Counted from the stretch's first letter, positions 7,260-14,984 are shown. The stretch is 18,098 nucleotides of DNA from CAXTTV01 sp964247295 (GCA_964247295.1 CAXTTV010000094.1:1-18098), one strand, 5' to 3'. Program-made: numbers and translations. The notes: a model not told the origin generated them from the sequence alone.

Positions 7260-8717
7260 CTACCTATGACCAGAGTTTCCAGGTGCCTCCCATAACCAGC
7301 GAAGGGCGGTCAGACGAGACGGAGGCTGGATAACATAGCTTGAGCGATGAAGTTGATGCGATCCCTTTGGATCTTCTACCTTACCCTGTTCCATCACCTC
7401 AAGCAGGTCCATCAACCGGTTGACGCTCTGCGCCACTCCCTCCACCATCAGGTAGCCCGAAGGCTTGACGGCATCCCCCACAAGATATAAACCTTGAATG
7501 CCTGTCTCGGGCGAGAGGTCCTCACCCTGGACCAGCCTGTTCACCGGCCACTCCCCCCGATACATGCCCATCGTCACGACCTGACATTCCGTCTCAAATC
7601 TGGCTCCAAACAGCTTCCGAAGATCCGCTAGGGCCAATTCTTTTTCCTCTTCAAGATCTTCACTTTGAATCACTTGATGGCTGATTAGAAGATGCTTGCC
7701 AGCAGGAGCCAGTCGAGGATCACTATTTGTTGGTTGCACAACCCCAGCGATCCTTCGAGTATCCAGGCAATACATAATCCCTTTGTGCGGAATCAATGAG
7801 ACATTGCTCAGAATATGCACCTTTAAACCGATAGCCTCACTCGGTTCTTTGCCCTGCTCCAGGCTGATCGACTGCTGCTTTAAAACCTGTTTTTGGGTCA
7901 GGCGTTGATTACGCAGCAAAGCGTTGGTTGCCCGTGGCCCAATATCACTCACAATTAATGGAGCCTGGACGATGCACTCTTCGCCAGAGGCTTTATCAAG
8001 GAGGCGTACACCGGTCACCCTCCCATACTCCTGAATAATCTGCACCACCTCACAGCGCAGGCGGAGATCAGCTCCTCGCTCGATGATTTGTCGCTCCAGA
8101 TTAGCCGTTAAAGCTCCACAACCCCCTTCAACAATGCCTGGCGCGCCATACCTGAACATATTTCTGGTCGCGGTCACCACTTCGTCAGTTGAAACCTGAT
8201 GAAGTTCCACACTTAGGGCAAAGCGTGAGATCGCCCGGAAAAACATCAAAAGATCATAGTTTCGTCTCAGATCTATATGTCGCGCTAGCCAGGTTTCAAA
8301 GGGGAGCTTTCGCTCGGCTTCCAACAACGATTGAAAGAACATCAACCAGCCAACGCGCATAAACCAGAAAAATTGACGTGGGCCCAGAACACGCAACATA
8401 CCCAACAGACCACGCGCCCTCACCTGCTTACCACGCACATGGAACGAGCCAAAAACATCGACATCAAATAAATGATGCGGTATCTGAAGCCGCTGCAATG
8501 TACGCGAAAGCGCCCCGCTACTGCCAAAGGGAACCATATGGACCGCTCCGGTACTCACCTGCACCCCATGAAAACTTTTCGCGGTGAAGCGGCCACCACT
8601 ATGAGGTAAACGCTCTACAATCAACACTCGCTTACCACTCTGCATTAATTGAGCCGCGCTCAACAATCCCCCAAGACCCGCACCCAAAACAATCGCATCA
8701 TAAGTATATGTTTGCAT
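7260..8717 (-). CDS. FAD-dependent oxidoreductase, amine oxidase / phytoene-desaturase-like
   Basis: 485 residues from the ATG at 8717, which has GGAAAG five bases upstream and puts the dinucleotide fold at the very N-terminus; a longer GTG start at 8780 lacks a well-placed ribosome-binding site. The Rossmann motif GAGLGG (12-17), E35 at the end of the second strand and GGR (41-43) form the FAD-binding signature of the amine-oxidase/CrtI superfamily. A C-terminal block GLYLVGDAVKPSGYLMVEG completes the FAD site. The substrate is not evident. CrtI-type desaturases and carotenoid isomerases are the nearest well-known relatives, but no carotenoid genes flank it. It lies between the FHA gene (105 nt upstream) and murA (28 nt downstream), suggesting one transcription unit and possibly a role with cell-envelope or isoprenoid metabolism (inference). 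Confidence 0.85.
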   Translation of the reverse strand: MQTYTYDAIVLGAGLGGLLSAAQLMQSGKRVLIVERLPHSGGRFTAKSFHGVQVSTGAVHMVPFGSSGALSRTLQRLQIPHHLFDVDVFGSFHVRGKQVRARGLLGMLRVLGPRQFFWFMRVGWLMFFQSLLEAERKLPFETWLARHIDLRRNYDLLMFFRAISRFALSVELHQVSTDEVVTATRNMFRYGAPGIVEGGCGALTANLERQIIERGADLRLRCEVVQIIQEYGRVTGVRLLDKASGEECIVQAPLIVSDIGPRATNALLRNQRLTQKQVLKQQSISLEQGKEPSEAIGLKVHILSNVSLIPHKGIMYCLDTRRIAGVVQPTNSDPRLAPAGKHLLISHQVIQSEDLEEEKELALADLRKLFGARFETECQVVTMGMYRGEWPVNRLVQGEDLSPETGIQGLYLVGDAVKPSGYLMVEGVAQSVNRLMDLLEVMEQGKVEDPKGSHQLHRSSYVIQPPSRLTALRWLWEAPGNSGHR

Positions 8718-8822
8718 GAAACTTTCCGGTCGAACCACAAATGTAAGGACGCGAAGGTGAGAAGCAGCATTTGCCTCCACAATAATCGCGTCCCTACAGA
8801 GTATACGTGTGTGTTTCTTGTC

Positions 8823-10238
8823 TTAGCGTTCCTCGCCGATCAGACTGCGCAACAAGCTATTGCACTCGGCCAGTGTATTAAGGACGCTCTGGTGAAGCTG
8901 GAAAACTTTATTTAGTTCGCGCGCCTTTTTCGCCAGCTTGGTTACATATTCGATATCGCGAGGGTTATTTATGACATCCTCCATTAACTGGAGCAGATCC
9001 GTCCAGGCCAAAGACTCACGGCTTCGCGCGACATCGCCGATCGTACTATCCATACGATCAGCCACACGCCGCACACCAGTACGAAGCTGACTGGCGGTCC
9101 GGGCAAGCTCTGAGTCATGGCTACGCATCGCGTCCTGGGTGGAGTTCAACTGCTCTCGCAGCGAGGAAACCTGTCCATCCAGCGTGGACAACGCCGCCAT
9201 CAGGGGAGCGATATCAGGTAAGCCAGGCTGTGACAGATTAGTGAGCTGCCCAAAGTTCAATGTACCATCGTGATCAAATGACTGGGGAACGCTCTCCTCA
9301 ACCGGGGCCTGACTGACCGGGGAAGTCTCAAGTGCCTGCTCGGGCTGAACGGGTGGTGAGATAGGCTGAACAGGAGCAGCCGGCTCCTCTGGTTGGTAAG
9401 CGAACTGATGCACAGCCTCGGGAGCCTGAATAGGGTCTCCGGAAAACTCAGGAGCTGGCTCCAGCTCTGCTACCGGTTGTGGCTGCAACTCAATCTGTTC
9501 CGAAACCGTCCCATTTTCATCGTTATAAGTGACTGGATCGAGAACCGAAGATGCATAGACGCGCTCGTCCTGGGTACGATTCGTAAACTCGTCATTCGAG
9601 CTATGAAGCACCGACTGCGTGGGCATCTCCTCAATATCTGTAACACCATGATCGCGGAAGATAAACTCGTGCTCCCCAATCCCAACGCGATCTCCATCCA
9701 CAAGTGGATGAGACACCATCTCTTCAAGCGGCTCACCATTGATAAGGGTACCATTGGCGCTTCTTTGATCTACCAGCAAATACTTCCCATTCTCATACGT
9801 AATGACGGCATGGCGGCGCGAGGTCAATTTATCTTTTGAAAGCAGAATATCACTGTTGGGAGCACGGCCAATATTCGTCTCAAGTTTATCAAGCGTATAT
9901 TCGTTGACAACATCACCATTCTCGGAATGCTGAATAAAGCGAGCCGGCTGCTTAATCTTATCCAGAGTGGCTTGAGCGACAGAAGATGGAGCCTCGGCAA
10001 CAGCTATTTCAGATCCAGGGCCCGCAGTGGTCAGGGCATCGGGATCGGACCACTCATGATTAGGCACGGAAGCCCCATTTTGTTGCTGCTTCTCCCATTC
10101 TTCTGAGGTGGGTACGGTTGAGTCACCAACACCGGGCACGGCCTGAGGGGTTGAGGAAGTTTGTAGACGGTTACCACACGTCATACAAAACACATCCCCC
10201 GGCCTTGTCTCGGCATTACAATAGGGGCAAGTAGACAT
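8823..10238 (-). CDS. Zinc-ribbon and FHA-domain protein with C-terminal coiled coil
   Basis: 471 residues from the ATG at 10238, behind GGGAGGAA about ten bases upstream; a GTG nine codons earlier (10265) would bury this ribosome-binding site. The N-terminus is a zinc ribbon (C4, C7, C18, C21). Residues about 100-196 are a forkhead-associated domain with the phosphothreonine-binding set G124/R125, S140-R-R-H143 and N162-G-T164. Residues about 200-350 are Pro/Glu/Gln-rich and likely disordered. From about 350 the sequence becomes helical with heptad-like spacing and ends in a conserved-looking region (WTDLLQLMEDVINNPRDIEY). FHA domains bind phosphothreonine peptides, so a Ser/Thr kinase partner is expected somewhere in the genome. 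No catalytic or membrane segment is seen. It is probably first in the transcription unit with the oxidase and murA. Confidence 0.88.
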   Translation of the reverse strand: MSTCPYCNAETRPGDVFCMTCGNRLQTSSTPQAVPGVGDSTVPTSEEWEKQQQNGASVPNHEWSDPDALTTAGPGSEIAVAEAPSSVAQATLDKIKQPARFIQHSENGDVVNEYTLDKLETNIGRAPNSDILLSKDKLTSRRHAVITYENGKYLLVDQRSANGTLINGEPLEEMVSHPLVDGDRVGIGEHEFIFRDHGVTDIEEMPTQSVLHSSNDEFTNRTQDERVYASSVLDPVTYNDENGTVSEQIELQPQPVAELEPAPEFSGDPIQAPEAVHQFAYQPEEPAAPVQPISPPVQPEQALETSPVSQAPVEESVPQSFDHDGTLNFGQLTNLSQPGLPDIAPLMAALSTLDGQVSSLREQLNSTQDAMRSHDSELARTASQLRTGVRRVADRMDSTIGDVARSRESLAWTDLLQLMEDVINNPRDIEYVTKLAKKARELNKVFQLHQSVLNTLAECNSLLRSLIGEER

Positions 10239-10263
10239 ATTCTCAGTTCCTCCCTTGAATTTC

Positions 10264-10281
10264 ACGTACCTGTCTGTACGT
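10264..10281. promoter_or_regulatory. Palindrome ACGTAC-N6-GTACGT in the FHA gene leader
   Basis: Perfect six-base arms (10264-10269 and 10276-10281) with a six-base loop, located between the predicted -10 box (10302-10310) and the ribosome-binding site of the FHA gene. It could be an operator just downstream of the transcription start or a small 5' leader hairpin. Confidence 0.4.
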
Positions 10282-10301
10282 CCACGCGCAAAACTGTTGC
10301 C

Positions 10302-10310
10302 ATTATATCA
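10302..10310 (-). promoter_or_regulatory. Extended -10 promoter element for the FHA gene
   Basis: Read on the minus strand, TGATATAAT is a perfect match to TGnTATAAT. No clear -35 box is visible at the usual spacing. Transcription would start near 10295, giving a leader of about 55 nt and separating the FHA unit from the upstream lipoprotein gene. Confidence 0.6.
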
Positions 10311-10394
10311 AACACAAGTCTGAAGCGTCGAGTGGACGGCGTTTCTTTACCCAACCGGGCCAAAGCGGTACGCTTCTAACCCCTACCTGTACTC

Positions 10395-11099
10395 TTACTT
10401 TCCAGCAGGGGTCCAGTTTACTCCCGATTGAAGGGAGTCAAAGAACTGTTTCATCTGGCTATCACTCCCTTGCGCGGAAAATGTAATGCTGGTCTTGTTT
10501 TTCGCGGATGAACACAGTTGATTGTTTTGCGATTTTGAAGTCGCCGTGGGCGTGCCTTTGGCTGATTTATCATCAGGCTGCGCTTTCATAGACTCTGAGG
10601 GGCTGCATTGAAAATCCGCGCTCTGCGCCTTTAACGGTGCCTCGGCCAGACTCACAGCATTATGGTCTGGCATCAGATAATTAATTGAAAAGCTGGACCC
10701 AAAGATGGGATCATTGAGTGTGCCGGAAACACCTATTAAGCAGGACCCCTTTGGCAACGTTGGTGGAAGATATACATCGAAGCCTAACTGGGGTTTTACC
10801 TGTTGCCAATCACTGATCGTTTTTGGGGCGGCAGTCGGAGTCGCTTCAACTCCCGGCGTGTTGGTACCAGCGCTCTGTGTCGCGGTTGCAGAACCTTTTT
10901 GGTCGCTAAAAACGATGAAAGTTTTGTCACACCAGTGCAACTGGTTAAGGTCCACCATCTCGGTACTCGCCGTTGTTTGCACCAGAGAGCTGGGGCCCGT
11001 GGAACAGGCTGTTAGTAAACACAGGACCAAAATGCAAGATAGAAGGCTTAACCGCCCACCCCAATAGGTGAAGAAGGATAAAGTTCGTCCAATACTCAT
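10395..11099 (-). CDS. Predicted lipoprotein of unknown function
   Basis: 234 residues. The ATG at 11099 is preceded by AAGGAG. The N-terminus is a lipoprotein signal: basic start, hydrophobic stretch about 17-29, and a lipobox LLTAC with the acylated cysteine at C32. The mature part holds two Thr/Pro/Ala/Ser/Lys-rich low-complexity stretches, typical of flexible extracytoplasmic linkers, around a segment with LGFDVYLPPTLPKGSCL and a C-terminal segment SITFSAQGSDSQMKQFFDSL. I do not recognise the fold. It should be anchored to the outer face of the cytoplasmic membrane. It is followed on the same strand by the FHA gene, which has its own promoter, so a functional link is uncertain. Confidence 0.8.
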   Translation of the reverse strand: MSIGRTLSFFTYWGGRLSLLSCILVLCLLTACSTGPSSLVQTTASTEMVDLNQLHWCDKTFIVFSDQKGSATATQSAGTNTPGVEATPTAAPKTISDWQQVKPQLGFDVYLPPTLPKGSCLIGVSGTLNDPIFGSSFSINYLMPDHNAVSLAEAPLKAQSADFQCSPSESMKAQPDDKSAKGTPTATSKSQNNQLCSSAKNKTSITFSAQGSDSQMKQFFDSLQSGVNWTPAGK

Positions 11100-11646
11100 A
11101 AGAAAAAGCTCCTTAAAGTAAGATCATGTACTGGGCCCGGATGTCTATACATTTGACAAATAGAGGTATATCTCATGCTCTTCGCAGAGATCCTCAGATC
11201 CAAAAGCTTATATAGATAATGAAAGTTCTTCTGTTTCAGTATAATGTGTGTGCTTAAGACGACGAGAAGTGCATCAAGAAAGCCAACAAACCTCACCCAA
11301 AAAATCCTTTTGAAAGTATAAAATTGATGCTAATCATTGAATAGACAGAAATTTTTTTTGACCATTATGGTTTACTATCTCCCAGTATCACACTTCATTT
11401 ACAATCTATCATACAAACAAACGAGTGAAGACTGATCACGGTAGAAAACTAATGAAGATCTTTTTTCAACCATGTCATGATACCAGATTTACCTTGAAAT
11501 TTATAGATTTCAGGATCTTTTAGCTGAGAATGCTTTCGATCGCTTGCTCTCACAATTATTATAAGTTGCGAATCTTCTCTTTAATAATGGCTTGATGTGA
11601 TCGTTCATCTCACAAACTTGCTCAATCTTATACATTTCAAGATTAT

Positions 11647-11730
11647 GCGTGCCACGCGCGGAGGGCGACTTCTCCACGCCCTTGTCCCCTTTGTCTTCAT
11701 TGCCGGTAAGGAAGTCCGATCGAAGGAGAG
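11647..11730. other. GC-rich islet, possible dispersed-repeat remnant
   Basis: A block clearly richer in G+C than its AT-rich surroundings. It contains GGGCG (11663-11667) pairing with CGCCC (11677-11681) and the palindrome GCGT-GCC-ACGC (11647-11657). The abrupt change in composition suggests a remnant of a dispersed repeat or mobile sequence. No transposase or terminal repeats are visible, so this is a weak call. Confidence 0.25.
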
Positions 11731-11796
11731 ATGGAATTACAAAAATTGAACAAGACCCTACATGAGATCCCTGAACTGCCAATGGGCCTTTCATTT

Positions 11797-11821
11797 AGAG
11801 ATCAAAGAGAGATCAAAGAGA
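11797..11821. repeat. Tandem duplication of an 11-bp unit (AGAGATCAAAG)
   Basis: Two exact copies at 11797-11807 and 11808-11818, followed by a partial third (AGA). It lies about 105 bp upstream of the dnaA -10 box. It may be replication slippage, or paired protein-binding sites one helical turn (11 bp) apart. Confidence 0.6.
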
Positions 11822-11922
11822 ATAGTCGAGATTATCCAAGATCTTTACAGGCTCTAAATTTAGTGTTACCATTATCCTCTGCTCTATATACATAGGCCTT
11901 ATTTTTGTTGCTCTGCTTTATC

Positions 11923-11931
11923 TGGTATAAT
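11923..11931 (+). promoter_or_regulatory. Extended -10 promoter for dnaA
   Basis: TGGTATAAT is a perfect extended -10 element. Possible -35 boxes in the T-rich stretch at 11902-11910 are weak. Transcription would begin near 11938, leaving a leader of about 75 nt. Confidence 0.65.
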
Positions 11932-12012
11932 CGAGAGCCAACGACCGGTAAAGACAAAAAGGGAAAAAACCTATCTTGCCTGCAACCATTGTTCCTTTGA
12001 GAGGTGAGTCGT

Positions 12013-13596
12013 GTGAATGCGAAACAGATCTGGCAAACAACAATAGATCGCCTACAAACCAAGGTTCAGCCTGCCGTCTTCAGAACCTGGTTTCAAGGGA
12101 CCGCAGCCCACTCCTTTCAGGATGGGGTGTTTGTGGTGCGCGTCCCCTCACCTTTCGTGAAAGCCCATCTTGAGGGTCGTTTTATCGATTTGATCCGTTT
12201 GATTCTTGTGGAGGTCACTGGCACATCAGTCGAGGTGCGCTTCCTGGTAGCTCGTGAGCCTCTTGAGACTCCTGAGAAAGACGACGATGAAACGGTGGTT
12301 ATGCCAGCCGTTACAAAACGCTCTTACCGGGCTCGCAGTAACCCATTTAAGCGCGCGCGCGAGAAACAATCTGAGATGCCCAGCCTTACTCCTCTACCCT
12401 CATCACGTCTGGCACCGGAAGAAGTATCTCCAGCCCCACCCGACTCGATAATTGAACCGATTGATTTAACGGGGCCTGCCCCTGAGATGGAGAACAGCAC
12501 TTCTATAAAAAATGAGGCCGCGAAGAATGGACACTTGAAAACATCCGCGCCCAGACTTCTTCCTCTGCCCAACGGCGGTAGTATGCTGAACCCACGCTAT
12601 GCCTTCGATACCTTTATTGTTGGTAACTCTAACCAGTTGGCGCATGCCGCCTCCCTGGCAGTGGCAGAGAACCCTGGTCACATTTATAATCCACTTTTCT
12701 TCTATGGTGGTGTGGGCCTGGGTAAGACACATCTGCTGCACGCGATCGGTCATGTGGGCGAGGCTTCAGGTCTGACTGTGCTCTATACTACGTCGGAAAA
12801 ATTTACGAACGAGATCATCAATGCGATCCGCTATCAGCAGACTGAGGAGTTTCGGTTGAAATATCGGCAGATCGATATTCTGCTGGTTGATGACATCCAG
12901 TTTATCGCGGGAAAAGAGTCAACTGAGGAAGAGTTTTTCCATACCTTCAATACGCTGCATAGCGCGAATAAACAGATTGTGGTGACCAGCGATCGCCCAC
13001 CCAAGGCTATCCCCAGCCTTCAAGATCGGCTCCGCTCTCGCTTTGAGTGGGGCCTGCTGGCCGATATCCAGACTCCGGGCTATGAACACCGTCTGGCAAT
13101 TCTACGCTCTAAATCGGAGTCGCTACGCTTCGCGGTCCCCAATGCTGTGATCGATTTTATTGCCCGTCTGGAGAGCAGTAGTGTCCGCGAGTTGGAGGGC
13201 GCGCTCAACCGTGTGATCGCCTATGCAACACTACACGATGCTCCACTGTCGATCAGTTTGGCCTCCCAGGCTCTACAATATCTCTATAACGAGAAACGGC
13301 CTAAGACAACCCTGACGATCACAGAGGTGATGGATGGAGTCTGTCGCTTCTATAATGTTCCACCCGAACGTCTGCGCGGCAAACAGCGGGATCGTGAGAG
13401 CGTCTGGCCCCGCCAGGTGGCGATGTATGTGATGCGCGAGGAGACAACCGCCTCGCTACTTCAGATCGGGATGGAACTCGGTGGACGCGATCACACAACC
13501 ATCCTTTACGGGTGGGAAAAGGTCCAGACTGAGATGAAAAACAATGATCGGGTGCGCAAGGAGATCGCGGCTCTGCTGGAGACAATCCAACACTAG
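12013..13596 (+). CDS. dnaA: Chromosomal replication initiator protein DnaA
   Basis: 527 residues from the GTG at 12013. The ribosome-binding site AGAGGTGA (12000-12007) overlaps another GTG at 12004, so that earlier start is unlikely. Domain I (about 1-82) is the helicase-loading/oligomerisation domain. Domain II (about 83-190) is long, basic then Pro/Glu-rich, and makes the protein longer than the usual 440-470 residues. Domain III is the AAA+ ATPase with Walker A GGVGLGKT (232-239), Walker B LLVDD (290-294), sensor I (VTSDRPP) and the Arg-finger segment RLRSRFEWGL. Domain IV ends with the DnaA signature ELGGRDHTT (488-496), which reads DnaA boxes. All key residues are intact, so it should be a working initiator. 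The neighbours are not dnaN, recF or rpmH, and no DnaA boxes are seen, so this may not be the replication origin. Confidence 0.96.
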   Translation: MNAKQIWQTTIDRLQTKVQPAVFRTWFQGTAAHSFQDGVFVVRVPSPFVKAHLEGRFIDLIRLILVEVTGTSVEVRFLVAREPLETPEKDDDETVVMPAVTKRSYRARSNPFKRAREKQSEMPSLTPLPSSRLAPEEVSPAPPDSIIEPIDLTGPAPEMENSTSIKNEAAKNGHLKTSAPRLLPLPNGGSMLNPRYAFDTFIVGNSNQLAHAASLAVAENPGHIYNPLFFYGGVGLGKTHLLHAIGHVGEASGLTVLYTTSEKFTNEIINAIRYQQTEEFRLKYRQIDILLVDDIQFIAGKESTEEEFFHTFNTLHSANKQIVVTSDRPPKAIPSLQDRLRSRFEWGLLADIQTPGYEHRLAILRSKSESLRFAVPNAVIDFIARLESSSVRELEGALNRVIAYATLHDAPLSISLASQALQYLYNEKRPKTTLTITEVMDGVCRFYNVPPERLRGKQRDRESVWPRQVAMYVMREETTASLLQIGMELGGRDHTTILYGWEKVQTEMKNNDRVRKEIAALLETIQH

Positions 13597-13611
13597 ACCG
13601 AACGTTTGGGC

Positions 13612-13617
13612 TATAAT
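13612..13617 (+). promoter_or_regulatory. -10 promoter element for the two-helix membrane protein
   Basis: TATAAT lies 15 bp after the dnaA stop in the context GGGCTATAATA. The -35 region would fall in the last codons of dnaA and is not a good match. Transcription would start near 13624, about 40 nt before the ATG at 13665. The same GGCTATAATA string recurs at 17593-17602. Confidence 0.45.
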
Positions 13618-13664
13618 ACACCAAGAGTAAGATCCATTTGCAAATTCAGGAGAGCAATGCGCAG

Positions 13665-14240
13665 ATGCAACGACAAGAACAAGTCCAGGGTCAGTATGAC
13701 CTGGTAGCGATCTTTAATGAGGAGACAAAGGCGGAGGCCGCTGAAACCAAACTGTTGAAGGAGGGCTTTCATAACGATGAGGTCTTCCGATTGGCGAACT
13801 CGCTTTTCCGCAAGGCCCAGTTTCGCGAACATGGCCCAAATCAGAACCGTGGTTCGGTGTTCCTACAGACAACTCGCTCAGGCCCCAATCCCGCGAAGGT
13901 AATTGTCTTCGCGCTTGTCTTTGGGCTGATCCTTGGCCTGGTTGCTTTTCTGGCCCATTTCGCGATTGCGACGCTTCCGGTGCTGACTGCGACCCTCGCC
14001 GGCGCAGTTGTGGGTATCGTTTTGGGAGCGATCATTGGCTACTTACAACGCGAGGTCCGTGGGAATATCGGGCAGGACACAACAAAGGGCACTCCAGCTC
14101 GCGCTACTGGTAAAGACGATCTGAATGTGATCGCGATCCGTTTCTCTGATCCCGAGAACGTTAGCCGCAAATCACGAGCTCGCGCGATTATGTTGAATAA
14201 TGGCGGCAAGATCGATCGGAGCATTGCGACTCGTGAATGA
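13665..14240 (+). CDS. Two-helix membrane protein with glycine-zipper segment (general-stress-protein-like)
   Basis: 191 residues from the ATG at 13665, behind AGGAGAG (13648-13654); upstream in-frame TTG (13638) is less likely. The N-terminal part (about 11-70) resembles the small alpha/beta domain of general stress protein 17M/DUF1269-type proteins (YDLVAIFNEETKAEAAETKLLKEGF). Two adjacent hydrophobic helices follow (about 80-102 and 105-127), the second rich in spaced glycines (GAVVGIVLGAIIGYL), a glycine-zipper pattern seen in stress-induced membrane proteins. A basic C-terminal tail ends the protein. It has its own -10 element and a strong terminator, so it is a single-gene unit. Placement with the stress-protein family is tentative; a membrane location is likely. 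Confidence 0.72.
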   Translation: MQRQEQVQGQYDLVAIFNEETKAEAAETKLLKEGFHNDEVFRLANSLFRKAQFREHGPNQNRGSVFLQTTRSGPNPAKVIVFALVFGLILGLVAFLAHFAIATLPVLTATLAGAVVGIVLGAIIGYLQREVRGNIGQDTTKGTPARATGKDDLNVIAIRFSDPENVSRKSRARAIMLNNGGKIDRSIATRE

Positions 14241-14260
14241 TACGCAAAAACTGACTTTCA

Positions 14261-14291
14261 GGCGACTATCTCTTCGATAGTCGTCTTTTTT
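14261..14291 (+). terminator. Rho-independent terminator
   Basis: GGCGACTATC (14261-14270) pairs with GATAGTCGTC (14276-14285) over ten positions including one G-U pair, with the five-base loop TCTTC, followed by six T (14286-14291). It lies 20 bp after the stop of the two-helix membrane protein. Confidence 0.92.
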
Positions 14292-14423
14292 GGTCTCAAT
14301 TACCTTTACTTTTCGGGAAAAATAGGATAACTTTTTAGTAGCGAAGCAAGATAGAACCGGCTTAATTATGCTAAATGTAGGAATACTGTAACCGGCAAAT
14401 ACTGCTAAGCGGAGATGCGAGAC

Positions 14424-14732
14424 ATGTCCTTTGAGCGTTTAACCGTACCTAGCGATCAGGTGGAGCTAGAGAAGCTTATTAATCTACGAGCTAAGCTCTT
14501 CCCGCCCTATAAGGTAATCCTCTATAACGATGATTATAATGAGATGTATTATGTCATCGCCGCGCTTTTACATGCCGTTGTTGGCCTGACAGAACAAGAA
14601 GCAGAACGCATTATGCTCACTGCTCACCTAAATGGGAGCGCGATTGTCATCGTCTGCCCAAAGGAGACTGCCGAATACTATCAGGAACGTTTGCTCAGCT
14701 ATGGGCTGACTGCGACCATCGAGCCGGAATAG
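14424..14732 (+). CDS. clpS: ATP-dependent Clp protease adaptor ClpS
   Basis: 102 residues from the ATG at 14424. GGAG at 14411-14414 is nine bases upstream; the ATG at 14415 directly abuts it and cannot use it. ClpS hands N-end-rule substrates (Leu, Phe, Tyr, Trp at the N-terminus) to the ClpA/ClpC unfoldase for degradation. The N-degron pocket is visible: N35-D36-D37 in LYNDDYNEM, the gatekeeper M41, and H68 in TAHLNG. The C-terminus (CPKETAEYYQERLLSYGLTATIEPE) is typical of ClpS. The first about 25 residues are the flexible extension. There is no clpA or clpC next to it. It is a single gene bracketed by terminators at 14261 and 14754. Identification is secure. Confidence 0.95.
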   Translation: MSFERLTVPSDQVELEKLINLRAKLFPPYKVILYNDDYNEMYYVIAALLHAVVGLTEQEAERIMLTAHLNGSAIVIVCPKETAEYYQERLLSYGLTATIEPE

Positions 14733-14753
14733 TGCTTATTTTCTAAAACATTT

Positions 14754-14784
14754 GGGGCCACCGCTGAAAGTGGCCCTTTTTTTT
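14754..14784 (+). terminator. Rho-independent terminator of clpS
   Basis: GGGCCAC (14755-14761) pairs with GTGGCCC (14770-14776) across an eight-base loop, followed by eight T (14777-14784). It begins about 20 bp after the clpS stop codon. Confidence 0.92.
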
Positions 14785-14900
14785 GCGCCCCCCCACCCGA
14801 CTACCAATAGTAGCTATTCGTCCAGGTGTTGTGAAACACGCCACCCTTGCTTGCGTATTCTCGGTAGGGAAACATCTCAGAAGTGTATGATGTTCTTGTA

Positions 14901-14928
14901 TTGACATCCGTCATTTAAATTTTATACT
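14901..14928 (+). promoter_or_regulatory. Near-consensus vegetative promoter (TTGACA-16-TATACT)
   Basis: A perfect -35 TTGACA (14901-14906) and a five-of-six -10 TATACT (14923-14928), spaced 16 bp. This is the best -35/-10 pair in the window. It would start RNA near 14935, heading towards the UspA gene 237 nt away. Confidence 0.7.
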
Positions 14929-14984
14929 TCTAGAGTAGGTTACCCAAAACCCGCACATGACCCTATACGTAAATTACTTATGAT

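Larger units (their letters stand above)
11100..12012. other. AT-rich intergenic region upstream of dnaA; no supported gene, no DnaA boxes seen
   Basis: About 900 bp between the divergent lipoprotein gene and dnaA. I looked for TTATNCACA-type DnaA boxes on both strands and found none; the nearest strings (TTATCCAAG near 11834) miss the essential end. It contains a GC-rich islet at 11647-11730, inverted repeats at 11493-11514 (CTTGAAAT/ATTTCAGG) and 11624-11644 (AATCTT/AAGATT), an 11-bp tandem duplication at 11797-11821, and the dnaA promoter near 11926. Open frames at 11510-11794 and 11096-11296 (minus) look like chance frames. Confidence 0.55.

Noticed and set aside
8718..8780. GTG at 8780 as start of the FAD oxidoreductase
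   Set aside because: It adds 21 residues before a dinucleotide fold that normally starts near residue 5-10, and its ribosome-binding site is badly spaced compared with that of the ATG at 8717.
10363..10375. AAGCG-GTA-CGCTT palindrome as terminator of the lipoprotein gene
   Set aside because: Only five base pairs with a three-base loop and no U-run on the minus strand.
11096..11296. Open frame of 66 codons on the minus strand overlapping the lipoprotein start
   Set aside because: The lipoprotein start has its own good ribosome-binding site and signal peptide; this frame has no recognisable feature.
11510..11794. Open frame of 94 codons on the minus strand upstream of dnaA
   Set aside because: No ribosome-binding site, unlikely composition, and it spans both the GC-rich islet and AT-rich DNA; more likely a chance frame.
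11100..12012. Replication origin (oriC) upstream of dnaA
   Set aside because: No DnaA boxes were found by eye on either strand and the typical origin neighbours are absent.
14820..14840. GTGTT-GTGA-AACAC hairpin after clpS
   Set aside because: Short stem, no U-run, and clpS already has a strong terminator upstream of it.
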